Shown: positions 49,787-61,009, numbered from the stretch's first letter. The stretch is 64,000 nt of DNA from Anodontia alba (GCA_964016985.1 OZ024830.1:14837033-14901032), one strand, 5' to 3'. Numbers and translations are program-made. The notes: generated by a model from the sequence alone, not told the origin.

Positions 49787-50416
49787 TGAAGTCACTATCA
49801 TCCACACAGCATTTTCATCTTTATATGTCTAACAGAGACTAAATGGCAAGTAACTCCCATGTAAAGTCTGATCTGAACCAAAATCAAATTTGTCCAAGAT
49901 GTTATGGCTGTCCTCATTATCTGCGTCTGATGAAGATTCAATGAAAAATGGAATGGCTATCACCAAAACTACATTTTCTATGAGGCCTTGAAGGGCAAGT
50001 ACCTATCATATCAATAGTTGAAACTTAGCCAAAATTGATCTTGTCTGAGATTTTAGGCCAATCCTCATCATCAACAAGTTTGATGAAGATCCAATCAAAA
50101 ATGAAGTCACTATTACCCAGAATTTTCCCCGTTATATGTCTATAGGAGACTAATGGGCAAGTCACTCTCATGTTAATAGTCCCATCTGATCCTTAATCAG
50201 AATTATCCAAGATTTTATAGTTGTCCTCATTACCTGCAAGGCTGATTAAGATCTGATCAAAAATGAAATGGCTAACTTCAGGACAACATTTTCCGAAGTC
50301 TATGGGGCCCTCAAGAGTAGCTAACTCTCAGGACAATAGTCTGAAATGGGCTGATAAAATCAAACGTGTCCTAGAATTTATGCCTGTCCTGGTTATCTAC
50401 AAGTTTGCAGAGATTC

Positions 50417-53400
50417 AACAAGCGGCCCATTGGCCATGATTCACTCACCTGATAAATACAGTTAAGATTCAGCCTTAAAGCTTTCTTAGTTCTGGTGAAG
50501 AAGTGTTTTATCATATATGCACATGGCAGCCATCTTGTTCAATGGCTCAAACCTATTTGACCAAATTGTCAACATCCTTTCACCAGAAGGCCCCATTTGA
50601 AATCTATGAAAATTGTTCAAGAGGTTTCAAAGAAGAAGACGTTTATTTTATTTTTTTTTTTACAATTTTATACATGTATATAGCCCAGGAGCAAGGGCAG
50701 ATAACCCAAAAATTTTGATAGTATCTAAACAGTTTTACTTCTTTAATCATACACTGTAGGTTTCAGCCATTAGTCTTTAATAACTGAGAAAATGATTTTT
50801 CAACTTTTACCCCATACAAAATTTATTAGACCATGTGGTAAAAAGACCAAAGGGCAACCCACGACCATCATTTGAACAAACTTGGTAGACCTTGAGTCCC
50901 CAGTGCTATATACCAAGATTCATCCTCAAAGCTTTCTTGGTTCTTGAGAAGATTTTTAAGTGCTTTACCATATATGGTGCAGAACCATTTGAACAAAATT
51001 GTCAATACCCTTTTGACAGAAGGCCCCATGTGAAATCTGGTGAAAATTGCTCATGCTGTTTGAAAGAAGAAGACATTTAAAAATAACACAATTTTATATA
51101 TGTATATAGCCCAGGGGCAAGGGCAGATAACCTCCCAGGAACAAAATTTTGATTGTAACTAAAAATATTTACTACTTTAACCATACATTGCAAGTTTCAG
51201 CCATTAGTGTTTAAAATATTTTTAGAAAATGACTATTCAACATATTCCCTATACAAATACATGGGGGTGCAAATTTGAAAAATAAGCCCCTCCCCCTGGC
51301 GGCCAATATTTTTGACAAATCACGACAGCTTGAATAATCTTGGTAGAGGGTCAACAAAGGAACATTCCTTCTAAGTTATACTGTAATCAGTCAAGTGGTT
51401 TCTGACAAGAAGATTTTCAAAGTTTTCTACAGAGATATATAGGGAAAATAAGCCATGCTCCCTAGCACCTATTGTTTTGATGGATCATGACTGCTTGGAC
51501 AACCTTGGTAGAAGGTCACCTAGTAAGCATTCCTGCTATGTTATATTGAAATCGCTCCAGTGGTTTCTGACAAGAAGATTTTTAAAGTTTTCTATATAGA
51601 TATATAGGGAAAATAAGCCCCATCCCCTAGAAGCAATGTTTTTAAACAAATCATGACAGCTTGAACAATCTTGGTAGATGGTCACCAAGGAAACATTCCT
51701 GCCAAGTTACACATTACATGTATATTGAAATTGGTCCAGTAGTTTCTGACAAGAAGATTTTTAAATTTTTCTTCATAGATATACAGGGAAAATAAGCCTC
51801 ACCCCCTGGCGGCCATGTTTTTTTTACAAATCATGATGGCTTGGTCAATCTTGGTAGGTCACCATAGGAATATTTCTGTCATTTATTGAAATTCATGGTT
51901 CATACAAAGTCTTTGACAAGAAATTCCTTGACATTTCCTTGACACACAGCAATTTTTCCCTGACATTCTTTTTTTTTAGTCCTTGTTGTTTCATTTCTTA
52001 ACCATCTAGTCTTCTGGATTGTATATGGAACTCAACTGTATTGGTTCCTGATTGTTGCCCTTTACTTTTACATTTCTACTGAAGATACTTATTTCCAGCA
52101 AATCCGAGAGTAAATCATTATTATAATATATACTACTCCTTTTGTTGACAATCTTAATTTAACTCAGATATACAGTGGTTCATTATAGAATGCTGAACAG
52201 TCACTAAAAAGTTTAGAATGTTGGCCTCCTTCAACCCCTACAGCCAACCCTTACCTTCTTTTATTAATAATATATACTTCAAATAAATATTTATTATTTC
52301 TTTTTTATTTATTTTTTTTTTTTTATTGAATTCAATTAAATATGGTGCTCTGACACTGGTTTCCATATACTGGCATTCATAATGGGGTATCTTAGCTATT
52401 ACATGTAATAATTTCCCAAGTCAGTTCCCTACATTATAGAAAACTTTATCAAATGTTGTGCAATAGCCAAACTTTTAGCAAAATTTAGACTATAGATAAT
52501 CCAAATTTCTCTACTTAAACATAATACAATCTAACTTAAGTATGGTCATTTTGTGTTCCAATGTATTAAAAAGAATTATCCTTTAAAGCACATTCTACAG
52601 CCAAGTAAAATAAGCACAGTAATATTCTTTAAACCTATCTGAATGCACACATACTACCTTGTAATGCACGTGTAAAAGTAAAAAAGCTTTTCTTCATGTG
52701 ACAAAAATGCTTTTCACATACTTGTACAAGCAATATTCTAATTTAAAGCACCACATCCAGAACAACTAAAATCAACAAACCACCAAAGTCTACTTTTGCA
52801 TATAAAATGAAATGAAGAGACTGTAATAGAGTTAATACAGTTAGTTGTAAACTTGCATCTCTTGACACTTATTCTGGTGAATAAAATATAAAGGAATTTC
52901 TCTCATATCAGGTTATTAGGATCAAACGATCTAAAGTACAAAATCTAGCAGTGGGCAGTGTATACTAAAATCAGACTGCACTTCAGAACTATATTATGTA
53001 GATTAAGGATTAGAAGTAATATGTACATATACATGTACCTTTAATGGTAGTGTAAAAAGAACAATTACAACTTTTGTCAATAGTGAAGGAACTGCCTTAG
53101 CCTTTGAAAAAAAAAAATGAACTGACTGACAACAAGATTAGAAAATTCCCTGACAAATCCATGACATATTTTTACAAATTTAAAATATTCCGACACTTTC
53201 CAAAATTCCCTAACCTTGAAAAACTTATTTTTTCCCTGACTTTTCTCTGACACGTATGAACCCTGACAAAAAGATTTTTAAAATTATCTATATAGATATG
53301 TAGGGAAATTTAGCCCCGCCCCCTGGCAGCCATCTTTTTTGACGAATCACGATGGCTTGAATAATCATGGTAGAAGGTCTTCAAAGGAACATTCCTGCTA

Positions 53401-53790
53401 AGTTATATTGAAATCTGTCCTGTGGTTTCTGACAGGAAGATTTTTTAAATTTTCTGTATAGCTATAAAGCAGTCACATTTATCAATGAATCATAACGGCT
53501 TAAACAATTTGATAGAGGATCACCAAAGAAACAGTGCTGCCAAGTTATATTGAAATCGGTCCTGTGGTTTCTGACAAGAAGATTTTTAAAGTTTTCTATA
53601 CAGATCTATTGGGAAAATAAGCCTCACCCACTGGCGGCCACATTTTTAAACAAATTATAACAGCTTGAACAATCTGTAATATTGAAATCTGACAAAAAGA
53701 TTTTTAACATTTTCTATATAGGTATACAGGGAAAATAAGCCCCGCCCCCTAGGGGCCATGTTTTTTAATGAATCATGACAGCTTGTAAAA
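50417..53790 (+). mobile_element. Tandem-core element 4, split by a hAT-like insertion
   Basis: Opens with ACAAGCGGCCCATTGGCCAT and CACTCACCTG. Then come two long lead-in units (about 50465-50850 and 50920-51190), each with 'GGCCCCAT.TGAAATC', 'GAAGAAGAC' and 'ATGTATATAGCCCAGG'. The core follows, with units of ~170 bp carrying 'GGAAAATAAGCCCC', 'GCTTGAACAATCTTGGTAGA' and 'GGTTTCTGACAAGAAGATTT'; it is the same core family as the element at 32.6 kb. The core is interrupted at 51894-53265. No terminal hairpin is seen at the right; the core stops near 53786, so the element is probably truncated. Non-coding. Confidence 0.72.
51894..53265. mobile_element. Non-autonomous hAT-like DNA transposon
   Basis: The ends are inverted: left CATGGTTCATAC, right GTATGAACCCTG, whose reverse complement is CAGGGTTCATAC. 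Just inside both ends are repeated TTGACA/CCTGAC phrases (CCTTGACATTTCCTTGACAC on the left, TTCCCTGACTTTTCTCTGAC on the right). This CAGGGTTCATAC-type end is typical of hAT elements in many animals. The 1.37-kb interior is AT-rich with no transposase frame. The host core is continuous on either side except for about 15 missing bases, and an 8-bp target duplication was not found, so the ends may have been trimmed. Confidence 0.65.
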
Positions 53791-53949
53791 GTGACTTCTG
53801 ATGTGATTATTTGTACAGGATACACAATCTTTGCGAAGACTTTGAATTTGTGACTGTACATATTCAGAAAAAATAGCAAAAATAAATGCCTTGTAAAACA
53901 AAAAACTTGCTGTATGTTTATTGGGGTAAAAATCAACAGAGTAAAAGTT

Positions 53950-55435
53950 GTCCTTCTTAAATGCTACACACCTACTTGACCTGATATATGTCCCTACCAA
54001 AAATTATCAAGTTATCTCAAACAATATGGAAGTTATGGCCTGCACAAGATTTCGGCACCAGGGGAGATAAGTACATTATGGAGACAGTGAGAGTACTCTT
54101 GAACACAACATGCCTACTGGTGTTTATTTATGTTGGTGTTGAGGTTTTACAGCCCAGTCAACCCAATTGGGTCACGTCGAGTGTGGTCAGTATACCTAAC
54201 CACATGTTTACTGGGCAGGCTTAGTCCTCTAAGCGGTTAACCAGTATTGTGCACATTCTTTCACCTGAAACTGACAACTGCCCTTCTTGAATCAGCGGAA
54301 GGGAGAGAATGTCCGTAGAAAATATTTCATGATCAATCTCCACGAAAGAATATTGCCGACCTCGGCGGGGGTTGAACCCGCGACCTCCTGGTCTTCAGTC
54401 GGATGGCACATCTTATGCCTCTACCAAATATTATTAAACTATTTCAAACCATTAAGAAGTCATTGAGTGCACAAAAATTTGGCTTAGAAATTTATTCAGT
54501 GGAGTGTACAAGAAAAAGAACAAAGCAAGAGTTGTCCTTCTTGTAGATGACATACCTACTTGACCTGATATATGTCCTACCAAAATATAATCAAATTATC
54601 TCAGACAGTATGGGTACAAATTGGCTTAGAAATTTGTTCAGGGAAAATAACTAGAAAAAAAAAACAAAGTGAGAGTTGTCCTTCTTGCATTCAACACTCC
54701 TACTTAAACATGCTATATGTCCCAATCAAATGTTATCAAATTATCCCAAACAATATGGAGTTACCTGTATAAGAGTTCACTTTCATAGGAAATAACTATA
54801 TAATGAAGAAAGTGAGAGCTGTCTCTCTTGCAGCCGACATCCCTTCTGGACCTTATCTATGCCTCTACAAAATATTATCAGAATATTTCAAACCATTTAG
54901 AAGTTACCGAGTGCACAAGAATTTAGCTTAGAAATTCTTTCAGGGGACACAACTAGAAAAAGCACAAGCAACAGTTGTCCTTCTTGCAGGTGATACTCCT
55001 ACTTCACCTGATATTATGTCCCTACCATATATTATCAAATTACCTCAAACAGTGTGGGAGTTACAGCCTGCACAAGATTTCTGCCTCAGGGGAGATAGCT
55101 ACATAAAGAAGAAAGTGAGAGTTGTCTCTCTTGCACATGACATGCTTATTGGTCCTCCTCTTAATCCCTACCAAATATTTTCAAATTAACTCAAGCAGTA
55201 TTGCAGTTATGGCCTGCACAAGATTTCGGCTTCAGTGGAGATACCTACATAACGAAGAAAGTGACAGTTGTCTCTCTTGCACAAGACAGGCCTACTGGTC
55301 CTCCTCTTCATTCCTATCAAATATTATCAAAGTTATGGAGCGCACAAGGATGCATTTATGGATGAACTGACAGAAGGAAGGACGGATAGATGCCATGCTA
55401 ATTGCTATATCCCCGAACCTATTGGTCATGGGATA
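53950..55435 (+). mobile_element. Tandem-core element 6 carrying minisatellite X (opposite orientation to 42.6-46.2 kb)
   Basis: Roughly six or seven degenerate units of the minisatellite X core, here reverse complement to the copies at 42.6-46.2 kb. Phrases are 'CCTACTTGACCTGATATATG', 'AATTATCTCAAACARTATGG', 'GCCTGCACAAGATTTCGGC' and 'GAGAGTTGTCTCTCTTGCA'. The right end has the shared stretch ACTGACAGAAGGAAGGACGG then ATAGATGCC (about 55366-55394). No clear closing hairpin was found. A SINE interrupts it at 54131-54412. Confidence 0.68.
54131..54412 (-). mobile_element. tRNA-derived SINE, full-length copy
   Basis: On the minus strand it starts with a tRNA-like head: GACCAGGAGGTCGCGGGTTC, where GGTTCAACCC is a good Pol III B box. 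A conserved body follows, with GGAGATTGATCATGAAATAT, CTCTCCCTTCCGCTGATTCA and GGTTAACCGCTTAGAGGACT. The 3' part is GGGCTGTAAAACCTCAACA, followed by an A/T-rich tail. The A box is weak in this copy. It sits within the minisatellite X core, which resumes at TATGCCTCTACC on the other side; TTATG at both flanks is a possible short target duplication. A second copy at 61.2 kb confirms it as a repeat family. I cannot assign a named SINE family. Confidence 0.82.
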
Positions 55436-55693
55436 AAAATGGGGAATGAATTCTTTCATTTTTGAGTAGACTTCTTTCAGAATAAATATGATGTGCAGGA
55501 AAGCAAACAGAAGCCACAAAAGTTTTCCACTTTGTACAAAATGGCAGCAAACTCTTTCAGGTATATCTAGTCCCTTAAAATCTGAAGATTGTGGGTGAGG
55601 TGTTGGTGGGTAAAGAATACTCATATTGTATTAAGATTAAGGCCAGCCTACACATCTGTATGTTCCTGCAAGTGTGTTGAGTCTTGGCTGATT

Positions 55694-55836
55694 CAGCAGA
55701 TGACAAACTGATCGTATTTTTCTTATTTTTTCCCAGAAAACTGGTTTTGATATTTTATGCAACTTATCTCCTTAGGCATGAAATTTCAAAATCTATTTTC
55801 TGGGAAAAATAAGAAAATATTTCAAAATGCTTGCTG
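55694..55836. mobile_element. Foldback element, TCAGCAGATGAC family, copy 1
   Basis: The left arm TTTTTCTTATTTTTTCCCAG then AAAACTGGTTTTGATATTTT pairs with a right arm AAATTTCAAAATCTATTTTC then TGGGAAAAATAAGAAAAT. A related copy is at 61.9-62.1 kb. Non-coding. Confidence 0.7.
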
Positions 55837-55878
55837 AAATTTTTAACAAGAAGGCTAAGCATTAAGTTATTTATTTTT

Positions 55879-55966
55879 GCTCTGGCAGTGAATGAGAATT
55901 TTCAACATTTGAGCCATTCAATGCTCTGGCAGTGAATGAGAATTTTCAACATTTGAGCCATTCAAT
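55879..55966. repeat. Exact 44-bp tandem duplication
   Basis: Two consecutive identical copies starting GCTCTGGCAGTGAATGAGAA and ending GAGCCATTCAAT. The lack of differences implies a recent event. Confidence 0.9.
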
Positions 55967-56502
55967 TATGAGTAGCCTACTCTTTAAGGAAAGAATCAGC
56001 TCACAGGGCTAAAATACGCCTTTTATGAGCAGACCCATCCTAACCCCACACTCAATGAGGAGGGAGACAAATCTTTCAATGTCAGTTATTTCCCTATCAT
56101 TCCCATGTCTTTATTGTATTTTGTTATGTGTGTTGTTAGCTCATTTGCATACAAATAAATTAGTTTATGTTGCTGACTGAGCTAATTTTGATAAGACAAA
56201 AATCACAGAAGCCTACTTTTGTCTCTAACAAATTTTCCCAACTGTTGTTTTGATATTTATAATGTTCATAAAATTAAATAGAATAAGTGTTCTGATACAT
56301 TAAGTTCCCATGAAAATAATTTAAGCTGTCAGTGAGGTTTTGAAGAATCTGCACACTCATTGTGAAAGAAATATACTTTCTTATCATAAAAGCACATAAA
56401 AAGACACATATTCCTGAAAACTTTTAAAGTAACTAGAGTATAATCACTATTCAATTTATAAAATTATTACCTCCCTTGACCTAACTTGGCTACATGGCCT
56501 AG

Positions 56503-58200
56503 TTAAAAGAGCTCCGCCAAGCGGGGCATTATACGCCGGTGGCAAGTAATAAGATGTAGCACATAAACTGGCTCCTGCATAATTCAGTGCTCCGGACATA
56601 AACTGTAAGTGGAATTCCAAAAAAAAAAAATCAAAAAATTTCATTGGGGCATATCTCTGCTGATATTTGGTGTACTGTAACCTATGGGTCCAAGCTGGCC
56701 CAGAAATTAAGGGAGAAGTGACGTCTCCCTCCTGGGAAAATAGGGAGAAGTTTGCTGCTTCTAGGGAGAAGTGCTTTCTGACGGAGTACACACCACAGAA
56801 GCATGGCTATATTATAAGCTCACATGAGCTGATTTGTTTTTCCTATACTTCAATATTGGACCAAACAATAACAAAACAAAAATAAACAACCAAAAAAAAA
56901 TGCTGCAAGAAATTCTTTTGGTAAACCTTTAACTTGCTTAATACTGATTTTATTTTTGTTCTTCAAGGGAGCCAAATCAGAAGAGTATTTAAAAAAAAAC
57001 AAAAAAAAAATTAAAAAAGAATTATGTATTTATAAAGATTTAATAATGACAACTTTACCTTGCAAATCTAATAAAAGAAGATGTTAAAAAAAAAAAAATC
57101 AGTATCTTGCCCATATGACCAAAACTTTAGTTATTTGCAAAAAATATACCAATTATATAATAAAATTTGCACACTATTACCTCTAAACAATATGCTGCGA
57201 AAAGTTTACAAAAACTTTCAAAGGGGCATAAATCTGCAAATATTTGGTGCACTGTAACCTCGAAACAATATGTGCTGCTCCACATCATCGTGCAACTATT
57301 TCTGAAGTTTCAGCTTGATCGGATGTAAACTAGGATTTAGCCGAAAACAAAAAAAATAATAGAAATTTTCAAAGGGGTTTAACTCTGCTAATATTTGGTG
57401 GACTGTAACCTTGAAACAATATGCTCTGCTCCACATCATGGTCTAACTAGAAATCAAGTTTCAGCTTGATAGGATATATACTGTAGGAAGATTTAGCCAG
57501 AAAAGAAAAGTTTACTGAAATTTTCAAAGGGGCATAACTCTACTAATATTTGGTGGACTGAAACCTCAAAACAATATGCACTGCTCCACATCATGGTCTA
57601 ACTGTACATGAAGTTTCAGCTTGATTGGATGTAAACTGTAAGAGGATTTAGCCAGAAACGAAAAATTAATAGAAATTTTCAAAGGGGTATAACTCTGCTA
57701 ATATTTAGTGGACTGTAACCTTGAAATAATATGCGCTGTTCCACATCATGGGCTAACTAAAAATCAAGTTTCAGCTTGATCGAATGTAAACTGTAGGAGG
57801 AGTTATCCGGAAACGAAAAGTCTACTGAAATTTTCAAAGGGGCATAACTCTGCTAATATTTGGTGGACTGTAACCTTGAAACAATATGCACTGCTCCACG
57901 TCATGTTCTAACTATACATGAAGTTTCAGCTTGATCGGATGTAAAATGTAGGAGGAGTTAACTGGAAATGAAAAGTTTACAGAAATTTTCTAAGGGGCAT
58001 AACTCTGCAAACATTCGGTGGACTGTAACCTCGAAATAATATGCGCTGCATCACATCATGGTCTAACTATATACCAAGTTTCAGCTTGATGGGATGTAAA
58101 CTGTAGGAGGAGTTAGCTGGAAACGAAAAAGTTGACGGACAGACGGATGCCATCCCCCGTAACATAATACGTCCCGTTTTTCAAATGGGCGTATAAAAAG
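56503..58200 (+). mobile_element. Tandem-core element 7 (GGGGCATAACTCTGC core)
   Basis: The opening is GAGCTCCGCCAAGCGGGGCA then TTATACGCC (about 56508-56536). One core-like unit lies at 56640-56690, then ~475 bp of unrelated A-rich sequence, probably an insertion. From 57165 there are about six units of ~160 bp, each with 'AAAGGGGCATAACTCTGCTA', 'ATATTTGGTGGACTGTAACC', 'GCTCCACATCATGGTCTAAC' and 'AGTTTCAGCTTGATCGGATG'. The end has GACGGACAGACGGATGCCAT (58134-58153) and a closing ACGTCCCGTTTTTCAAATGG then GCGTATAAAA. The core shares two motifs with the 820-bp satellite. No coding capacity. Confidence 0.75.
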
Positions 58201-58398
58201 TACATATTTAGGCAGTATTTTTTCCTATACATGTAATTCCTTACTGCACAGTCCTTAGAAGCATTTTATAACAAACTAGGGGTTGTTTAATTTTGTTTGG
58301 AAATTGTATTTTTAGACAACAAAATATAAGGGTATATCGATATTAGCTCTGTCAGCCTCCTTTACGATGCAGACAAAACACTATGTCTTAGTGTATTG
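58201..58398. other. Short AT-rich spacer
   Basis: No feature except that it ends in GTATTG (58393-58398), the proposed target duplication of the next element. Confidence 0.5.
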
Positions 58399-59171
58399 TA
58401 CGAAAGACCGGTAGTGTCATTTCAACTACATTAATTCAAGGTTTCAACTTCACGAATTCACGATTTCAGCTTCACGAATTCACGAATTCAACTTCACGAA
58501 TTCACGATTTCAACTTCACGAATTCACGAATTCAACTTCACGAATTCAACTTCACGAATTCAACTTCACGAATTCACGAATTCAACTTCACGAATTCACG
58601 AATTCAACTTCACGAATTCACGAATTCAACTTCACGAATTCCACTTCACGAATTCAACTTCACGAATTCACGAATTCAACTTCACGAATTCACGAATTCA
58701 ACTTCACGAATTCAATTTCACGAATTCAACAGTTGAATTCGTGAAGTTGAATTCGTGAATTCATGAAGTTGAATTCGTGAATTTGTGAAGTTGAATTCGT
58801 GAAGTGGAATTCGTGAAGTTGAATTCGTGAATTCATGAAGTTGAATTCGTGAATTCGTGAAGTTGAATTCGTGAAGTGGAATTCGTGAAGTTGAATTTGT
58901 GAATTCATGAAGTTGAATTCGTGAATTCGTGAAGTTGAATTCGTGAAGTGGAATTCGTGAAGTTGAATTTGTGAATTCATGAAGTTGAATTCGTGAATTC
59001 GTGAAGTTGAATTCGTGAATTCGTGAAGCTGAATTCGTGAAGTTGAATTCGTGAAGTTGAATTCGTGAATTCGTGAAGTTGAAATCGTGAATTCGTGAAG
59101 CTGAAATCGTGAATTCGTGAAGTTGAAACCTTGAATTAATGTAGTTGAAATGTCACTACCGGTCTTTCGTA
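58399..59171. mobile_element. Foldback element made of an EcoRI-site-rich simple repeat
   Basis: A 773-bp near-perfect inverted structure. The outer ends read TACGAAAGACCGGTAGTGTC on the left and, in reverse complement, TACGAAAGACCGGTAGTGAC on the right, followed by TTTCAACTACATTAATTCAA on both sides. Each arm then consists of CACGAATTCAACTT and CACGAATT units in varying order. The arms meet at 58731, where GAATTCAAC-A-GTTGAATTC forms the exact centre. Arms are unequal (332 and 440 bp) because unit number differs. GTATTG flanks both ends (58393-58398 and 59172-59177), a likely target duplication. Structure and arm composition resemble foldback (FB-type) transposons; no transposase is present. 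The Asn/Ser/His-rich frame on the minus strand only translates the repeat. Confidence 0.88.
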
Positions 59172-59177
59172 GTATTG

Positions 59178-59834
59178 GTTGTATGTTTCTTCCCTTCTTT
59201 TTTTCATATGGGAGAAGGTGTATGCCAAGTAAGATGATAGCAGCTTTTAACAGGTGTGATAGTTATGGTTAATATTCTAAAATTTAATATACCAAGCTGT
59301 CTGACAATACAGTTTACATGTTTATAAATGTGTAGACCAAGATCAGGTGGCTCAGTCTGATCTGGGTCAACACTGTTCCTCATTCCACTAAATATTTTAA
59401 GAAACAACTGCATCAAAAGCAAAATTTAGGCCCAAAATGTATACAATAATTTCAAATTATAGGATATTTACCATATTCAGAAATGGAATATAACACTAGG
59501 ATTGATGCAACTGACAGACAGACAGAAAACAGGACAGCTATATCACATAAAAAGCTTGTTGTGCTTACTCCAGAACCTTAGAAATGATATATTTCCAACC
59601 AAAAAGGACTCATACCATTTTTTTTTTTTTTTTGTATTTCCACAAAAACTTAAGTTGTGTAGGAATAATTCTGACTCGAAATATTGTGGGAGAAAACATC
59701 TCATTTAGGCAAAACTGGCTCGAAATTATAAACTTAATTTCAGGAACAGATTCATATGTCCAGATAAGGCATTTTTTTTTCAACTGAAAAATACTAATAA
59801 TTTTCTTATTTCTCCATGAAAACTTATGATATGG
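59178..59834. other. AT-rich non-coding DNA
   Basis: Contains a hairpin-like copy of the GTGTAGACCAAGATCAGG family near 59329-59373 and a T run at 59619-59633. No gene seen. Confidence 0.55.
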
Positions 59835-59938
59835 GCACTCATTAGAAGTGATTCTGTGAGGCACTCATTAGAAGTGATTCTGTGAGGCACTCATTAGAAG
59901 TGATTCTGTGAGGCACTCATTAGAAGTAACTCTGTGAG
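59835..59938. repeat. 26-bp tandem repeat, four copies
   Basis: Unit GCACTCATTAGAAGTGATTC then TGTGAG. The first three copies are identical and the fourth has GTAACT in place of GTGATT. Confidence 0.95.
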
Positions 59939-60443
59939 GTACTTCTTATGTGTGCATAAGAAAAATATTATGTGAATACCCCCACTCACTTGGAGCTATG
60001 GAAATTTTAACAAATCCCTTAGCTAAATTACATTTTGCTATGAAATTTTTCCTCACATTTAGCAAACTTCAATGAGATTTTTTGGCAAAAAATGAGCAGA
60101 TATCTCAAAATCTTATCAAAAAAATCATCCCTGTTGTGGGTACTGACTGGAATTCATGGCCAAGATGACTTAAGGAGTACCGTAATTACCGTATGTATTC
60201 GGACAGACAGGCCTGAGCAAACACTGTAGACCCAGATGAGAAGCCCCAGAATGCGGCATCTCATCAGGGTCTGCACTGTTTGTCACTCATCTAGCAATTT
60301 TTAGACACAGTATCAGGTAGTAAATAGTTCTTGTTCAAATTTTAGAACAAGTATGTTAAGGAGTTGAGGTGTCTGAATATTTAGGGTAAAGACGGTACCC
60401 ACAAGTTTGTTTCATGGACAAAAAAGTAAATTATTTATCTGTA
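59939..60443. other. Non-coding DNA with one short hairpin
   Basis: The hairpin at 60217-60283 pairs GCAAACACTGTAGACCCAGA then TGAG with CTCATCAGGGTCTGCACTGT then TTG; it is a member of the family seen at 48264. No gene seen. Confidence 0.6.
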
Positions 60444-60888
60444 TACTCTTCTTTTCTAGACGTATGCTTACCTACAAATGGTTGAAGTCTTGTTAAATGG
60501 TTGATTTCAGCTTGACTACTTGATCCTGAAGTGAATCTTGCTTGGAGAGAAGCATTACTCCTCTTTTCTAGACCTATACTTACCTACCAATGGTTTAAGT
60601 CTTGTTAAATGGTTGATTTCAGCTTGACTACTTGATCCTGAAGTGAATCTGGCCTGGACAGAAGCATTACTTCTCTTTTCTAGACCTATACTTACCTACC
60701 AATGGTTGAAGTCTTGTTAAATGGTTGATTTCAGTTTTAATTACTTGATCCTGAAGAGAATCTGACATGGAGGGAAGCATTATTCCTCTTTTCTAGACCT
60801 ATGCTTACCTACAAAAGGTTGAAGTCTTCTTAAATGGTTGATTTCAGCTTGACTACTTGATCCTGAATCTGACCTGGAGAGAAGCATT
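60444..60888. repeat. 112-bp tandem repeat, four copies
   Basis: CTTTTCTAGACCTATACTTA recurs at 60451, 60563, 60675 and 60788. Each unit also has GGTTGAAGTCTTGTTAAATG, TTGACTACTTGATCCTGAAG and GGAGAGAAGCATT. The last unit carries a few-base deletion. Not recognised elsewhere in the window, and no terminal hairpin or GACGGAC stretch accompanies it. Confidence 0.92.
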
Positions 60889-61009
60889 TATATGTTGCTA
60901 CCCTCTCTTATCTGGAGTTATGTATCAACTCTTGTCATATTCTAGATTAGGAAGACACTGCAGATTTTAAGCCTGAAAGAAAGTTAATTATGAAAATTAT
61001 AAATTAACT

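Larger units (their letters stand above)
49129..50415. repeat. Minisatellite Y (~155-bp unit), interrupted by two inserts
   Basis: About six degenerate units with 'AAATCAAACTTGTCTGAGAT', 'TCCTCATTATCTGC', 'TTTGATGAAGATCCAATC' and 'CTAATGGGCAAGT'. The first unit at 49129-49250 is separated from the rest (49787-50415) by two compact elements lying end to end. The last unit runs directly into the next tandem-core element at 50417. Confidence 0.7.
55436..56502. other. AT-rich non-coding DNA with one hairpin and one duplication
   Basis: No gene recognised. Contains the foldback at 55694-55836 and a 44-bp tandem duplication at 55879-55966. Confidence 0.55.

Noticed and set aside
53655..54000. Overlapping 93- and 75-codon minus-strand frames
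   Set aside because: They run over the end of one tandem-core element and into minisatellite X; no conserved features.
54359..54412. Possible genuine tRNA gene on the minus strand
   Set aside because: A B box is present but the A box and acceptor stem are not, and the sequence continues into a body shared with another copy. It is a SINE head.
58726..58980. 84-codon minus-strand frame rich in Asn, Ser, His and Phe
   Set aside because: A reading of the foldback arm repeat, whose units keep one frame open by chance.
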